NCBI GenBank assembly: GCA_002398405.1
Contig: DGYN01000102.1
Span: forward strand, 1-16,255
Length of the DNA: 16,255 bases
Direction: 5' to 3'
DNA from: Caulobacteraceae bacterium UBA5005
Lineage (GTDB): Bacteria > Pseudomonadota > Alphaproteobacteria > Caulobacterales > Caulobacteraceae
In this document: positions 7,793 to 14,374 of the stretch, piece after piece
Layout: every line of letters begins with the position of its first letter
How positions within the stretch are numbered: the first letter of the stretch is position 1
The notes under the pieces: generated by a model
Told to the model about the DNA's origin: nothing
The model's input: only the letters and a program-made list of their open reading frames with translations
Databases searched by the model: none
Position numbers and translations under genes: made by a program

Positions 7793-8301
7793 GTCGGGCT
7801 GCCGCGGGTGAAGGCGTCTTCATCCTCGTCGTCGTTTTCACCGAGCAGGTCCGAGGGGATGTCGCGGTTGGCGGCCCAGGGGACTTCCTGGCTGCGGCCT
7901 GAGCCGGAGTCGGTGTGGCGGATGTAGTCGCTGATCTTGTCCGCCTCCTTGTCCCAGAGGGGATCGGACGCCTCGTCCTCTTCGATCTGGATGACGTCGA
8001 GGTCGAAGGTGATCAGGCCGCGGTATTCCTCCGGCGCGGAGGGATCCTCGAAGGACCAGGCCGCATGTTCCACGATGCTGGCGTCGCGGTTGAGGGTGTA
8101 GGCGCGGGCGACCCCTAAGCCGGCGAACTCCCGCGAAAAGCCCGTGGCGACCAGGACCTCCATCTCCACACCTTCGCGGGGGAAGAAGTAGCGGTCCGGC
8201 TGGCCCGCCTGGCGCGCCAGGACGGCGCTGCCGCTGTCGGCCAGCAGGTGGCCGTGATGCAGGGCGCGGACGCGATGCTTGGGATGGGTGAGGTCGGTCA
8301 T
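7789..8301 (-). CDS. DUF427 domain protein with acidic tail
   Basis: A 170-residue probable cytosolic protein. Residues about 1-115 match the DUF427 pattern as I know it: VRALHHGHLLADSGSAVLA, then RYFFPREGVEMEVLV, then VEHAAWSFEDPSAPEEYRGLITFDLDVIQIEEDE. The molecular function of this family is not established. The tail (about 116-170) goes beyond the usual domain length and contains the acidic run ENDDEDED near the C-terminus. The start at 8301 is well supported by AGGAGG 8 nt upstream, the clearest Shine-Dalgarno in the window. It diverges from the POT transporter across about 120 bp and overlaps the SLR gene's stop by 4 bp. Confidence 0.85.
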   Translation of the reverse strand: MTDLTHPKHRVRALHHGHLLADSGSAVLARQAGQPDRYFFPREGVEMEVLVATGFSREFAGLGVARAYTLNRDASIVEHAAWSFEDPSAPEEYRGLITFDLDVIQIEEDEASDPLWDKEADKISDYIRHTDSGSGRSQEVPWAANRDIPSDLLGENDDEDEDAFTRGSPT

Positions 8302-8423
8302 GGGGTGATCCTCCTGTTGAGAGGCTAACGCGCGGCGGCCACGCTTTGCTCCCGCCCCGCTTGTTAATCCTGAAGGGCCGTGGTCTGTTTCGAGGCAAGA
8401 CCAACGAACAGAAGGTGGGGACC

Positions 8424-10250
8424 TTGGGTAAGTTTGAAATCTTCGGCCTTATCTTCGCGGCTCTGACCTTCATCCCGGTGGCGCTGCAACTTCGCAACCA
8501 TCCCAAGGGCCTGTTCGTCCTGTTCTTCGCCGAGATGTGGGAGCGGTTTTCCTACTACGGCATGCGCGGCATTCTGATCTTCTATCTGACGCAGCATTTC
8601 CTGTTCGACGACAAGGCCGCGCAGGGACAGTACGGGGCCTATACGAGCCTCGTGTACCTCCTGCCGCTGATCGGCGGCCTCATGGCTGACAAGTTCTTGG
8701 GGACGCGCAAGGCCATCGCCTTTGGGGCCCTGTTGCTGGTCGCCGGACATCTGACCATGGCCTTCGAGGGGCCCGCCGCGAAGCAGATCCTCAACCACAA
8801 TGGCGCCGCTTACGAGTTCCAGGTCGATGGCCGCATGGACGAACGCCAGGTGCGGCTGAAAGTCGGCGATGGACTTTATGAATTCAGCGCGCTTCCCGAC
8901 GGCGGTCTGGCCTTCAAGGACATGCCGGCCACTTCGCCGGTGCCCGCCGCCCTGCCCAAGGGCTCCTTTGAGCTCACCGTGGAGAAGGCGCCGGACATCT
9001 TCCGCCACGTCCTGTTTCTGGCGCTGGCGCTGATCATCATGGGCGTCGGCTTCCTGAAGGCCAACATCTCGACCATCGTCGGCCAGCTCTATCCAGAGCG
9101 GGATCCAAGGCGCGATCCCGGGTTCACCCTCTATTACTACGGCATCAACCTGGGCGCGTTCCTGGCTTCGGTGTTCTGCGGCTACCTTGGGCAGAACTAT
9201 GGATGGTCCTGGGGATTTGGCCTGGCCGGCGTCGGCATGCTGCTGGGCTTCCTGGTGTTCGTCTGGGGCAAGCCCCTCTTGGAAGGCAAGGGCGAGCCCC
9301 CTGCCCCGGAGAAGCTCAAAAAGCCGCTTCTTGGGCCGATCAATGTGGAGTGGACGATCTATCTGGCCGCCCTGATCGGGGTGGGGGCCGTGTGGTTGCT
9401 CGTCCAGAACAACGCCAGCATCGGGATCATGCTGGGTGTGGGGTCGGTGGCCGTGCTCGGCTACCTCCTTTGGTTCTGCTTCACCAAATGCAGCAAGATC
9501 GAGCGCGAGCGGATATTCCTCGCCCTCATTCTGATCGCCTCATCCGTGGTGTTCTGGACCCTGTTCGAACAGGCAGGCTCGTCCCTGAACCAATTCGCCG
9601 AACGCAACACCGATCTGGGCATCGGCGGCGGGGAGGCGATTACCGCCGCCCAGACCCAGTCCTTCAACGCAGGCTTCATTCTGCTGTTCGCCCCGGTCTT
9701 CGCGGCGATCTGGGCCTTCCTTGGGACCCGGGGCAAAGACTTGAACCCCGTGGTGAAATTCGGCATCGCGCTCTTGCAGGTCGGCGCCGGGTTCATGGTC
9801 CTGGTGTGGGGCGCGAGCTTTGCGGACGCATCTTTCCAGGTGCCGCTTCTGTTCCTGGTGCTGGCATACCTGCTGCACACCACGGGCGAGCTTTGCCTCT
9901 CGCCGGTCGGCCTGTCGCAGATGACCAAGCTTTCGGTGCCGGCAGTTGTCTCGACGGTGATGGCGACATGGTTCCTGGCCTCCTCCTGGGCGCAGTGGCT
10001 GGGCGGCATCATCGCTCAGCTGACCGCGGCCGAGACGGTGGCTGGGCAGGTCCTGGACCCTGGCAAGGCGCTCGCCACCTACGCCGAAGTCTTCCAGATG
10101 ATTGGGCTATGGGGCATTGGGCTGGGCGTCATCCTGCTGGCCGCGTCACCCTGGCTCAAAAAGCTGGCGCATGGAGCCAGCGATACGGACCCGCTGGCGG
10201 TGCACGAGGCATTTGACAGAAAGCGCAAGCCTGGGACCTTGGACGGCTAG
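8424..10250 (+). CDS. POT/PTR2-family peptide:H+ symporter
   Basis: Inner-membrane proton-coupled importer of di/tripeptides or related substrates, MFS superfamily. Visible signatures are ExxERFxYYG (EMWERFSYYG, residues 37-46), GGLMADKFLGTRKAI (84-98) and the second PTR2 motif FTLYYYGINLGA. Many hydrophobic helices run to the C-terminus. Two departures from the classical 14-TM plan are seen: an extra hydrophobic segment at residues 5-23 ahead of ExxERF, and an approximately 75-residue polar insertion (about 115-190) between TM3 and TM4. I recall similar insertions in Caulobacter/Xanthomonas-type members. The start is uncertain: TTG 8424 (AAGGTGGGG 4-6 nt upstream) is preferred; GTG 8415 is close and TTG 8346 less likely. 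This gives 608 residues. The next gene begins 84 bp downstream with its own candidate control site. Confidence 0.9.
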   Translation: MGKFEIFGLIFAALTFIPVALQLRNHPKGLFVLFFAEMWERFSYYGMRGILIFYLTQHFLFDDKAAQGQYGAYTSLVYLLPLIGGLMADKFLGTRKAIAFGALLLVAGHLTMAFEGPAAKQILNHNGAAYEFQVDGRMDERQVRLKVGDGLYEFSALPDGGLAFKDMPATSPVPAALPKGSFELTVEKAPDIFRHVLFLALALIIMGVGFLKANISTIVGQLYPERDPRRDPGFTLYYYGINLGAFLASVFCGYLGQNYGWSWGFGLAGVGMLLGFLVFVWGKPLLEGKGEPPAPEKLKKPLLGPINVEWTIYLAALIGVGAVWLLVQNNASIGIMLGVGSVAVLGYLLWFCFTKCSKIERERIFLALILIASSVVFWTLFEQAGSSLNQFAERNTDLGIGGGEAITAAQTQSFNAGFILLFAPVFAAIWAFLGTRGKDLNPVVKFGIALLQVGAGFMVLVWGASFADASFQVPLLFLVLAYLLHTTGELCLSPVGLSQMTKLSVPAVVSTVMATWFLASSWAQWLGGIIAQLTAAETVAGQVLDPGKALATYAEVFQMIGLWGIGLGVILLAASPWLKKLAHGASDTDPLAVHEAFDRKRKPGTLDG

Positions 10251-10259
10251 AACACCGGG

Positions 10260-10273
10260 TTGATTCAGATCAC
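10260..10273 (+). promoter_or_regulatory. Candidate FNR/FixK box
   Basis: TTGATTCAGATCAC matches the FNR/FixK consensus TTGAT-N4-ATCAA at 9 of 10 defined positions. It starts 9 bp after the transporter stop, with its centre about 68 bp before the cytochrome ATG. If it works as a class II activator site (centre near -41.5), transcription would start near 10308, leaving a 27-nt leader; the -10 region there is weak, as expected of an activated promoter. The site contains GATTC (10262-10266), a GANTC sequence that CcrM methylates in Caulobacterales. The functional call is inference. Confidence 0.6.
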
Positions 10274-10334
10274 AGACGGGGACTGTAGCCCCTTCAGACT
10301 GCCTTTCTCAGATCGCCATCGGGAGAAGCGGCAG

Positions 10335-10880
10335 ATGATCCGGACCCTTGCTACAGGCCTCGCCTTTGCTGCGAGTGTTTTGGCGCTTTCCGCCTGCGAA
10401 AAGCAGGAGGCCGCGGCCCCGCCGGAGTCGGCCGCCGAGGCCGCCGCCCCGGCCCCGGCCCCGGTCCTGCCGGTCAGCATCAACGCCAGCATGGTGGCCA
10501 TGGTGAGCGAGGCCGCCGACCCCATCTGGCTGGACGCCTACGACCCGCCCAAGAACCCCAAGGAATGGCGCGAGCTTGAGTACCACGCCTACCAAATGGC
10601 GGTGACCGGCAAGCTTATCCAGCTGGCCGGAACCGGCCCCAGCGATGCCGGGTGGGTGAAGGATCCACAGTGGATCGGGTTTGCCGACGAAATGAGCGCC
10701 GCGGGCATGGACGCCCTGGCCGCAGCCAAGGCCAGGAATGTTGTGGCGGTGGACAAGGCCGGCGACCGGCTGGTCGAGGCCTGCGAGGGCTGCCACAAGA
10801 TCTTCAAGCCGTCCCTGACCTCTATGGGCATCTATCACGCGCCCAGCTTCCCGCCGGGTTACACGCCCAAGGAACCCTAG
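10335..10880 (+). CDS. c-type cytochrome lipoprotein (cytochrome c'-like)
   Basis: A 181-residue predicted lipoprotein: hydrophobic N-terminus, lipobox LSAC with Cys21, then an Ala/Pro linker (about 26-46). A mostly helical domain ends in a single haem-binding CEGCH (residues 150-154, His154 as proximal ligand) and KIFKPS. A lone CXXCH near the C-terminus after helices is the layout of class II cytochromes (cytochrome c' / c-556 type), which bind NO or shuttle electrons in the periplasm. That assignment is inferred from layout, and no axial Met is claimed. The start ATG 10335 is chosen because it gives the lipoprotein signal; GGGAG lies about 9-10 nt upstream, and the frame continues to a TTG at 10260 inside the FNR-like box. 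The stop shares CTAG with convergent tldD. Confidence 0.86.
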   Translation: MIRTLATGLAFAASVLALSACEKQEAAAPPESAAEAAAPAPAPVLPVSINASMVAMVSEAADPIWLDAYDPPKNPKEWRELEYHAYQMAVTGKLIQLAGTGPSDAGWVKDPQWIGFADEMSAAGMDALAAAKARNVVAVDKAGDRLVEACEGCHKIFKPSLTSMGIYHAPSFPPGYTPKEP

Positions 10881-12307
10881 ATCCCGGCGCCGCCCACGGT
10901 GAGGCCCGTGATCTTAAGGCTCGGCTGGCCGACGCCCACCGGCACGCCCTGCCCCGACTTGCCGCACACCCCGATGCCGGGGTCGAAACAGAAGTCATCG
11001 CCGATCATGGTGACGCGGGTCAGCGCGCTGGGGCCGTCGCCGATCAGGGTGGCGTTCTTCACCGGGGTCGAGATCTTGCCGTCCTCGATGAGGTAGGCCT
11101 CGGTGCACTGGAAGACGAACTTGCCGTTGGTGATGTCCACCTGGCCGCCGGCGAAGCTGGCGCAATAGAGGCCCTTCTTGGTGCTCTTGATCATCTCGTC
11201 GAAGCTGTGGTCGCCGCCGAGCATGCCGGTATTGGTCATGCGCGGCATGGGCATGTGGGCATAGGATTGGCGGCGGCCGTTGCCGGTGGCCTCCATGCCC
11301 ATCAGCCGGGCGCTCATGCGGTCGTGCATATAGCCGCGCAGGATGCCGTCCTCGATGAGGATGGTGCGCTCGGTCGGGGTGCCCTCGTCGTCGATGGTCA
11401 GCGAGCCGCGCCGGCCGAGGATCGAGCCATCGTCGAAGACGGTGACGCCCGGCGCGGCGACGCGCTGGCCGATCTTGCCGGAGAAGGCCGAGGAGCCCTT
11501 GCGGTTGAAGTCGCCCTCCAGGCCGTGGCCGACGGCTTCGTGCAGCAGGACGCCGTTCCAGCCCGGTCCCAGCACCACATCCATCTCACCGGCCGGACAG
11601 GCGATGGCGTCGAGGTTGACCAGGGCCTGGCGCAGGGCCTCCTCGACCTGGCCCTGCCATTTGTCAGGGCTGATCCAGGCCTCAAAGCCGGTGCGGCCGC
11701 CGGCGCCCATATTGCCGCTCTCGCGGCGGCCGTCGCGTTCGACGGTCACAGAGACGTTGAGGCGGACCAGTGGGCGGACATCGCGCAGCAGCTGGCCGTC
11801 GGCGCGGAGGATCTCGATGACCCGCCGCTCACCAGCCAGGGACGCCGAGACCTGGACGACGCGGGGATCGCGGGCGCGGGCGAAGGCGTCGATCTCCTGC
11901 AGCAGGGAGACCTTGTCGGAGAAGCCGGGCGAGGCCAGCGGGTTCTCCTCGCCGTAGAGCTTGGCGTTGGTCTGGCGGGGGCCCTGCGCTTCCACCCCTG
12001 AATAGCCGCGACGGGCGAGCTTGGCGGCGTCGGCGGCGCGCCGAATAGCGGCCTCGGAAATCTCGGTGGCGTGGGCGTAGCCGGCGGTCTCGCCCGCCAC
12101 GACCCGCAGGCCAAAGCCCTCGGTGGCGTCATAGGCGGCGGATTTCAGCCGGCCGTCGTCGAACAGGAAGCTTTCCAGCTCGGACTGCTCGACAAAGATT
12201 TCGCCATCGTCGGCGCCGTGGAGGGCGTCGCCCAGCAGGGCGCGGGCGCGTTCGGGATCGACGCCGTTCGCGTCGAGGATGGAGGGAGCGGAAACGGGGA
12301 GGGTCAT
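10877..12307 (-). CDS. tldD: Metalloprotease TldD
   Basis: Cytosolic metal-dependent protease subunit. In E. coli TldD pairs with TldE/PmbA to degrade unfolded peptides, with roles in microcin maturation and antitoxin turnover. The 476-residue protein has the HExxxH metal motif HEAVGH at 256-261 and the C-terminal GVCGKSGQG, whose Cys corresponds to the third metal ligand. Other family blocks are GWNGVLLHEAVGHGLEGDFNR, IDDEGTPTERTILIEDGILRGYMHDR and ITNGKFVFQCTEAYLIEDG. Length is normal. No tldE is in the window. The start ATG 12307 follows AGGGG by 2-3 nt, and both sit in the loop of an 11-bp inverted repeat (12293-12336). The upstream DUF2807 gene ends 34 bp away on the same strand, so read-through from the padR operon is possible. 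Confidence 0.96.
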   Translation of the reverse strand: MTLPVSAPSILDANGVDPERARALLGDALHGADDGEIFVEQSELESFLFDDGRLKSAAYDATEGFGLRVVAGETAGYAHATEISEAAIRRAADAAKLARRGYSGVEAQGPRQTNAKLYGEENPLASPGFSDKVSLLQEIDAFARARDPRVVQVSASLAGERRVIEILRADGQLLRDVRPLVRLNVSVTVERDGRRESGNMGAGGRTGFEAWISPDKWQGQVEEALRQALVNLDAIACPAGEMDVVLGPGWNGVLLHEAVGHGLEGDFNRKGSSAFSGKIGQRVAAPGVTVFDDGSILGRRGSLTIDDEGTPTERTILIEDGILRGYMHDRMSARLMGMEATGNGRRQSYAHMPMPRMTNTGMLGGDHSFDEMIKSTKKGLYCASFAGGQVDITNGKFVFQCTEAYLIEDGKISTPVKNATLIGDGPSALTRVTMIGDDFCFDPGIGVCGKSGQGVPVGVGQPSLKITGLTVGGAGI

Positions 12308-12336
12308 GGCCCCTAAGTAGGCGCTCCCTCCCCGTT
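12293..12336. repeat. 11-bp inverted repeat around the tldD start
   Basis: AACGGGGAGGG (12293-12303) and CCCTCCCCGTT (12326-12336) are perfect reverse complements separated by 22 nt. In the tldD mRNA the 5' arm lies upstream of the SD, the loop holds the AGGGG SD and the AUG, and the 3' arm covers codons 3-6. The structure is visible; a role in translation control, or origin as a short mobile palindrome, is inference. There is no T-tract, so it is not a standard terminator of the DUF2807 gene. Confidence 0.7.
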
Positions 12337-12341
12337 CGTCA

Positions 12342-13220
12342 TCACTTTGTCTTCGCGGGCGGGGCGGCCTGTGCGGACTCGATCACCGAAGCGCCGCTGA
12401 CATCCTGGCGCATGCGGGGCGGCTGACGGGTGAGAATCAGGCGCGAACGGCCGGAGACGTCGGCTTCCAGGGACTGTTCGGGGCCAAGCGTCGCCTTGCT
12501 TTCGCCGGAGAGCTCGACGTCGGCCTCGACGAGCTTGAGGCCTGAGAGGTCAGCGTCCGCGATACCGGAAAGGTCGAGGTCGGCGACGCGCGAGTAGCCC
12601 TTGACCGTGGCCTTGGCGGCGCCGGTGAGGTCGATCTCGATCGTATCCTGGGCGTAGTTCTCGATGGTGATGGTTTCGCTGCCCGAAAGGTCAAAGCGGG
12701 TAACGCCCGGCGCGGTGACCTCGATCTTGAGCCGCGGGGGCCGGTTGGCGCCCGAGAGATTATCCGCGGTGGGAACGCCATTGAAAGTATTGGACGAGCT
12801 CCAGCCGCGCAGGCGGAAATTTTCGCGCTCCACATAGAAGCGGTCCAGGGACCCGGTGGGGGCGGTGACAACGATCTTGGGCGCCGGGCCCTGGGTGTAG
12901 GTGACGTCGGCGGGCATGCCGATGTCGATTTCGCCGGCCCCCGTCCAGGCAAATTCGCGGGTCTGGGTCGGGCCTTCGAAGAACACCGCGTAGTCGCCGG
13001 TATCGCCATCGGTGCGGCCGTTGACGGTGAAACTGCCCTTGCCGTCCTTGGCCGGGACGATCTTCAGGTCGTCGGTCTCCTCGTCGATGGTGATGTCGTA
13101 GGCGTTCCAGTTCCAGCCGTTCTTGAGAACGTCGTTAAAGCCCAGCGCCGAGGCGCCCCCCAGGCAGGCGAACGAGATGAGCAGGCCGGAGACAGCGGTG
13201 ATGATCAGGATGCGGATCAT
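12342..13220 (-). CDS. DUF2807 (GIN-type beta-helix) exported protein
   Basis: A 292-residue protein with an N-terminal hydrophobic segment (about 3-26, signal peptide or anchor). A long beta-rich body has short repeating units such as FDLSGSETITIENY, IEIDLTGAAKATVKGY, ADLDLSGIADADLSGL, ADVELSGESKATLG, LEADVSGRSRLIL. These D/E-L-S-G-x-S/A turns are typical of the DUF2807 'head GIN' beta-helix fold. The family is found as the terminal gene of PadR/DUF1700 operons, often beside or in place of DUF4097; its function is not settled, with envelope stress or surface sensing proposed. It follows the DUF1700 gene by 12 bp; AGGGAG lies 8 nt before the ATG. Confidence 0.87.
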   Translation of the reverse strand: MIRILIITAVSGLLISFACLGGASALGFNDVLKNGWNWNAYDITIDEETDDLKIVPAKDGKGSFTVNGRTDGDTGDYAVFFEGPTQTREFAWTGAGEIDIGMPADVTYTQGPAPKIVVTAPTGSLDRFYVERENFRLRGWSSSNTFNGVPTADNLSGANRPPRLKIEVTAPGVTRFDLSGSETITIENYAQDTIEIDLTGAAKATVKGYSRVADLDLSGIADADLSGLKLVEADVELSGESKATLGPEQSLEADVSGRSRLILTRQPPRMRQDVSGASVIESAQAAPPAKTK

Positions 13221-13232
13221 GATGGGTCTCCC

Positions 13233-13799
13233 TTAAGCCTGGGGCTCGACGGCGGGCTTGAGCAGCTTGAAATGCAGCCGTCCGTACCAGACCGTGACGT
13301 TGACCAGACCGATGGTGATCAGGGTGAGAATGGCGATGCTGGCCACGGAGCCGGCCATGACCCCAAGGCCCGCCAGGAGCGCGGCGCCCGGCCCCCCCGG
13401 CAGAGGCCAGAAGGGGCCGGCCGCGAACAGAAAGCCGCCAGCGAAGAAGAAGAAAATCGCCGTGATGAAGCACGAGAACAGCGTCAGGACGATGGCCAGG
13501 AGGAGCGGCAGCATGATCAGGATGTCGATGGCGCCCAGGCCCAGCACGGCGAAGATCGCGCCGGCGGCGGCCCCGGGGCTGCGCTCTTCCTCCCAGCGCT
13601 TGAGGCCGATCTCGGCGCGGAGCTCCCGCGCCAGGCGGCCGGGATCGCCCAGGGCCCTGGCGACTTCATCCTCGGTGCGGCCGGCGGCGACGCCGTCAGC
13701 GAAATAGCCTTCGTAGTCGAGGACGATCTCGTCGCGGGCCGAAAGGGGCAGGCCGCGCAGGCCGTCCTTCAGGCGAATGATGAAGGCTTCGCGGGTCAT
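13233..13799 (-). CDS. DUF1700/HAAS-domain membrane protein
   Basis: A 188-residue inner-membrane protein. The N-terminal cytosolic domain (about 1-70) has the DUF1700 (HAAS) layout MTREAFIIRLKDGLRGLP...DEIVLDYEGYFADGVAAGRTEDEVARALGDP...LARELRAE. Three or four hydrophobic helices follow in residues about 80-175, including a Phe-rich one (ITAIFFFFAGGFLF). Such proteins are encoded with PadR regulators and adhesin-like DUF2807/DUF4097 proteins and are thought to pass a membrane signal to the regulator; that role is inferred from context. The ATG overlaps the padR stop (ATGA), with AGGGGG 6 nt upstream inside padR, so translation is probably coupled. Confidence 0.9.
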   Translation of the reverse strand: MTREAFIIRLKDGLRGLPLSARDEIVLDYEGYFADGVAAGRTEDEVARALGDPGRLARELRAEIGLKRWEEERSPGAAAGAIFAVLGLGAIDILIMLPLLLAIVLTLFSCFITAIFFFFAGGFLFAAGPFWPLPGGPGAALLAGLGVMAGSVASIAILTLITIGLVNVTVWYGRLHFKLLKPAVEPQA

Positions 13800-14122
13800 G
13801 AACCGCCCCCTAAGATGTCTTCGACGGCCTTGGCGAAGGAGGCCCATTCGGTTTTCTGGGACTCGAAGCTGGAGCGCCCTGCGGCGGTCAGGCGATAGTA
13901 TTTGCGCGGCGGGCCGGAGGCTGACTCCTGCAGATAGGTGTCAACCAGCCCGTCCTGTTGCAGGCGTCTCATCAGCGGGTAGATGGTGCCCTCCCCCATA
14001 TCGATCCCCTTGGCCAGCCGGCTGGCGATGTCATAGGCGTAGCCGTCCCCGCGAGAGAGCAGCGCGAGAACGCACAGCTCGAGGACGCCTTTCTTGAGTT
14101 GGACCTGGATTGTTTCCGGCAT
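13796..14122 (-). CDS. PadR-family transcriptional regulator
   Basis: A 108-residue winged-helix repressor. The N-terminal MPETIQVQLKKGVLELCVLALL, GDGYAYDIASRLAK, GEGTIYPLMRRLQQDGLV and GPPRKYYRLTAAGR are the standard PadR winged-helix elements, with the recognition helix around GTIYPLMRRL. A short C-terminal helix suits dimerisation. Length is typical of the short PadR class. Start ATG 14122 has AGAGG 5 nt upstream; the frame extends 10 codons further, to 14152, without support. It heads the operon with DUF1700 (4-bp overlap) and DUF2807. By analogy with the family it represses its own operon until a ligand or envelope signal releases it; a repeated AGATACT upstream may be its site. Confidence 0.94.
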   Translation of the reverse strand: MPETIQVQLKKGVLELCVLALLSRGDGYAYDIASRLAKGIDMGEGTIYPLMRRLQQDGLVDTYLQESASGPPRKYYRLTAAGRSSFESQKTEWASFAKAVEDILGGGS

Positions 14123-14139
14123 GGGACCTCTGTAGCACC

Positions 14140-14163
14140 AGATACTGCGCAATGCAAGATACT
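14140..14163. promoter_or_regulatory. Candidate PadR-operon control site (AGATACT direct repeats)
   Basis: AGATACT occurs at 14140-14146 and again at 14157-14163, 17 bp apart in the same orientation, with the small palindrome GCAATGC (14149-14155) between. The pair lies 18-41 bp upstream of the padR ATG, where an autoregulatory operator is expected. It is not a clean inverted repeat of the kind seen for many PadR proteins, so the assignment is tentative. On the minus strand TTGCAT with TACAGA 17 nt later could be a weak -35/-10 pair overlapping it. Confidence 0.3.
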
Positions 14164-14227
14164 AATTCTGGCACGATTCCGGGACCGCGCGGTAGGGCTG
14201 GAAAGTTGAGTGATTCAAACGTCTTCA

Positions 14228-14365
14228 CTCCCCTTCATGGGGAGGGTGTTTGAGCGAAGCGAATGCGGGTGGGGAAGTGGCGGGTTCACGCCGGCGCCTG
14301 TGATTGTCCTCAGACTCCCCCCACCCTGCCCGCTGACGCGGGCTGTCCCTCCCCATGAAGGGGAG
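14228..14365. repeat. 138-bp palindromic intergenic repeat (GGGGAG type)
   Basis: The ends are perfect 19-bp inverted repeats: CTCCCCTTCATGGGGAGGG at 14228-14246 and its reverse complement at 14347-14365. Each arm is itself a small hairpin (CTCCCC...GGGGAG). Inside are GAGCGAAGCGAATGCGGGTGGGG, whose G-rich part pairs imperfectly with CCCCCCACCCTGC, and a nested stem GCCCGC-TGAC-GCGGGC (14328-14343). From memory, similar GGGGAG/GAGCGAAGCGAA sequences are scattered between genes in Caulobacterales genomes. It has no coding potential I can support. It lies downstream of the lipoprotein gene and upstream of padR, so in RNA it would fold strongly after the lipoprotein stop. The 14123-14374 gap holds nothing else beyond the padR upstream site and two GATTC sites. 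Confidence 0.75.
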
Positions 14366-14374
14366 GGAGAAGGA

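Noticed and set aside
8346..8423. TTG 8346 as the start of the POT transporter
   Set aside because: The extra 26 residues are polar and basic with no SD; the TTG at 8424 or GTG at 8415 agrees better with the SD and the hydrophobic start.
10652..12001. A 449-codon plus-strand open frame
   Set aside because: Overlaps the cytochrome gene in another frame and is antisense to tldD; no domain evidence.
14228..14365. The repeat as a CRISPR or a simple Rho-independent terminator
   Set aside because: There is one pair of inverted, not direct, arms with no spacers, and no T-run follows either hairpin.
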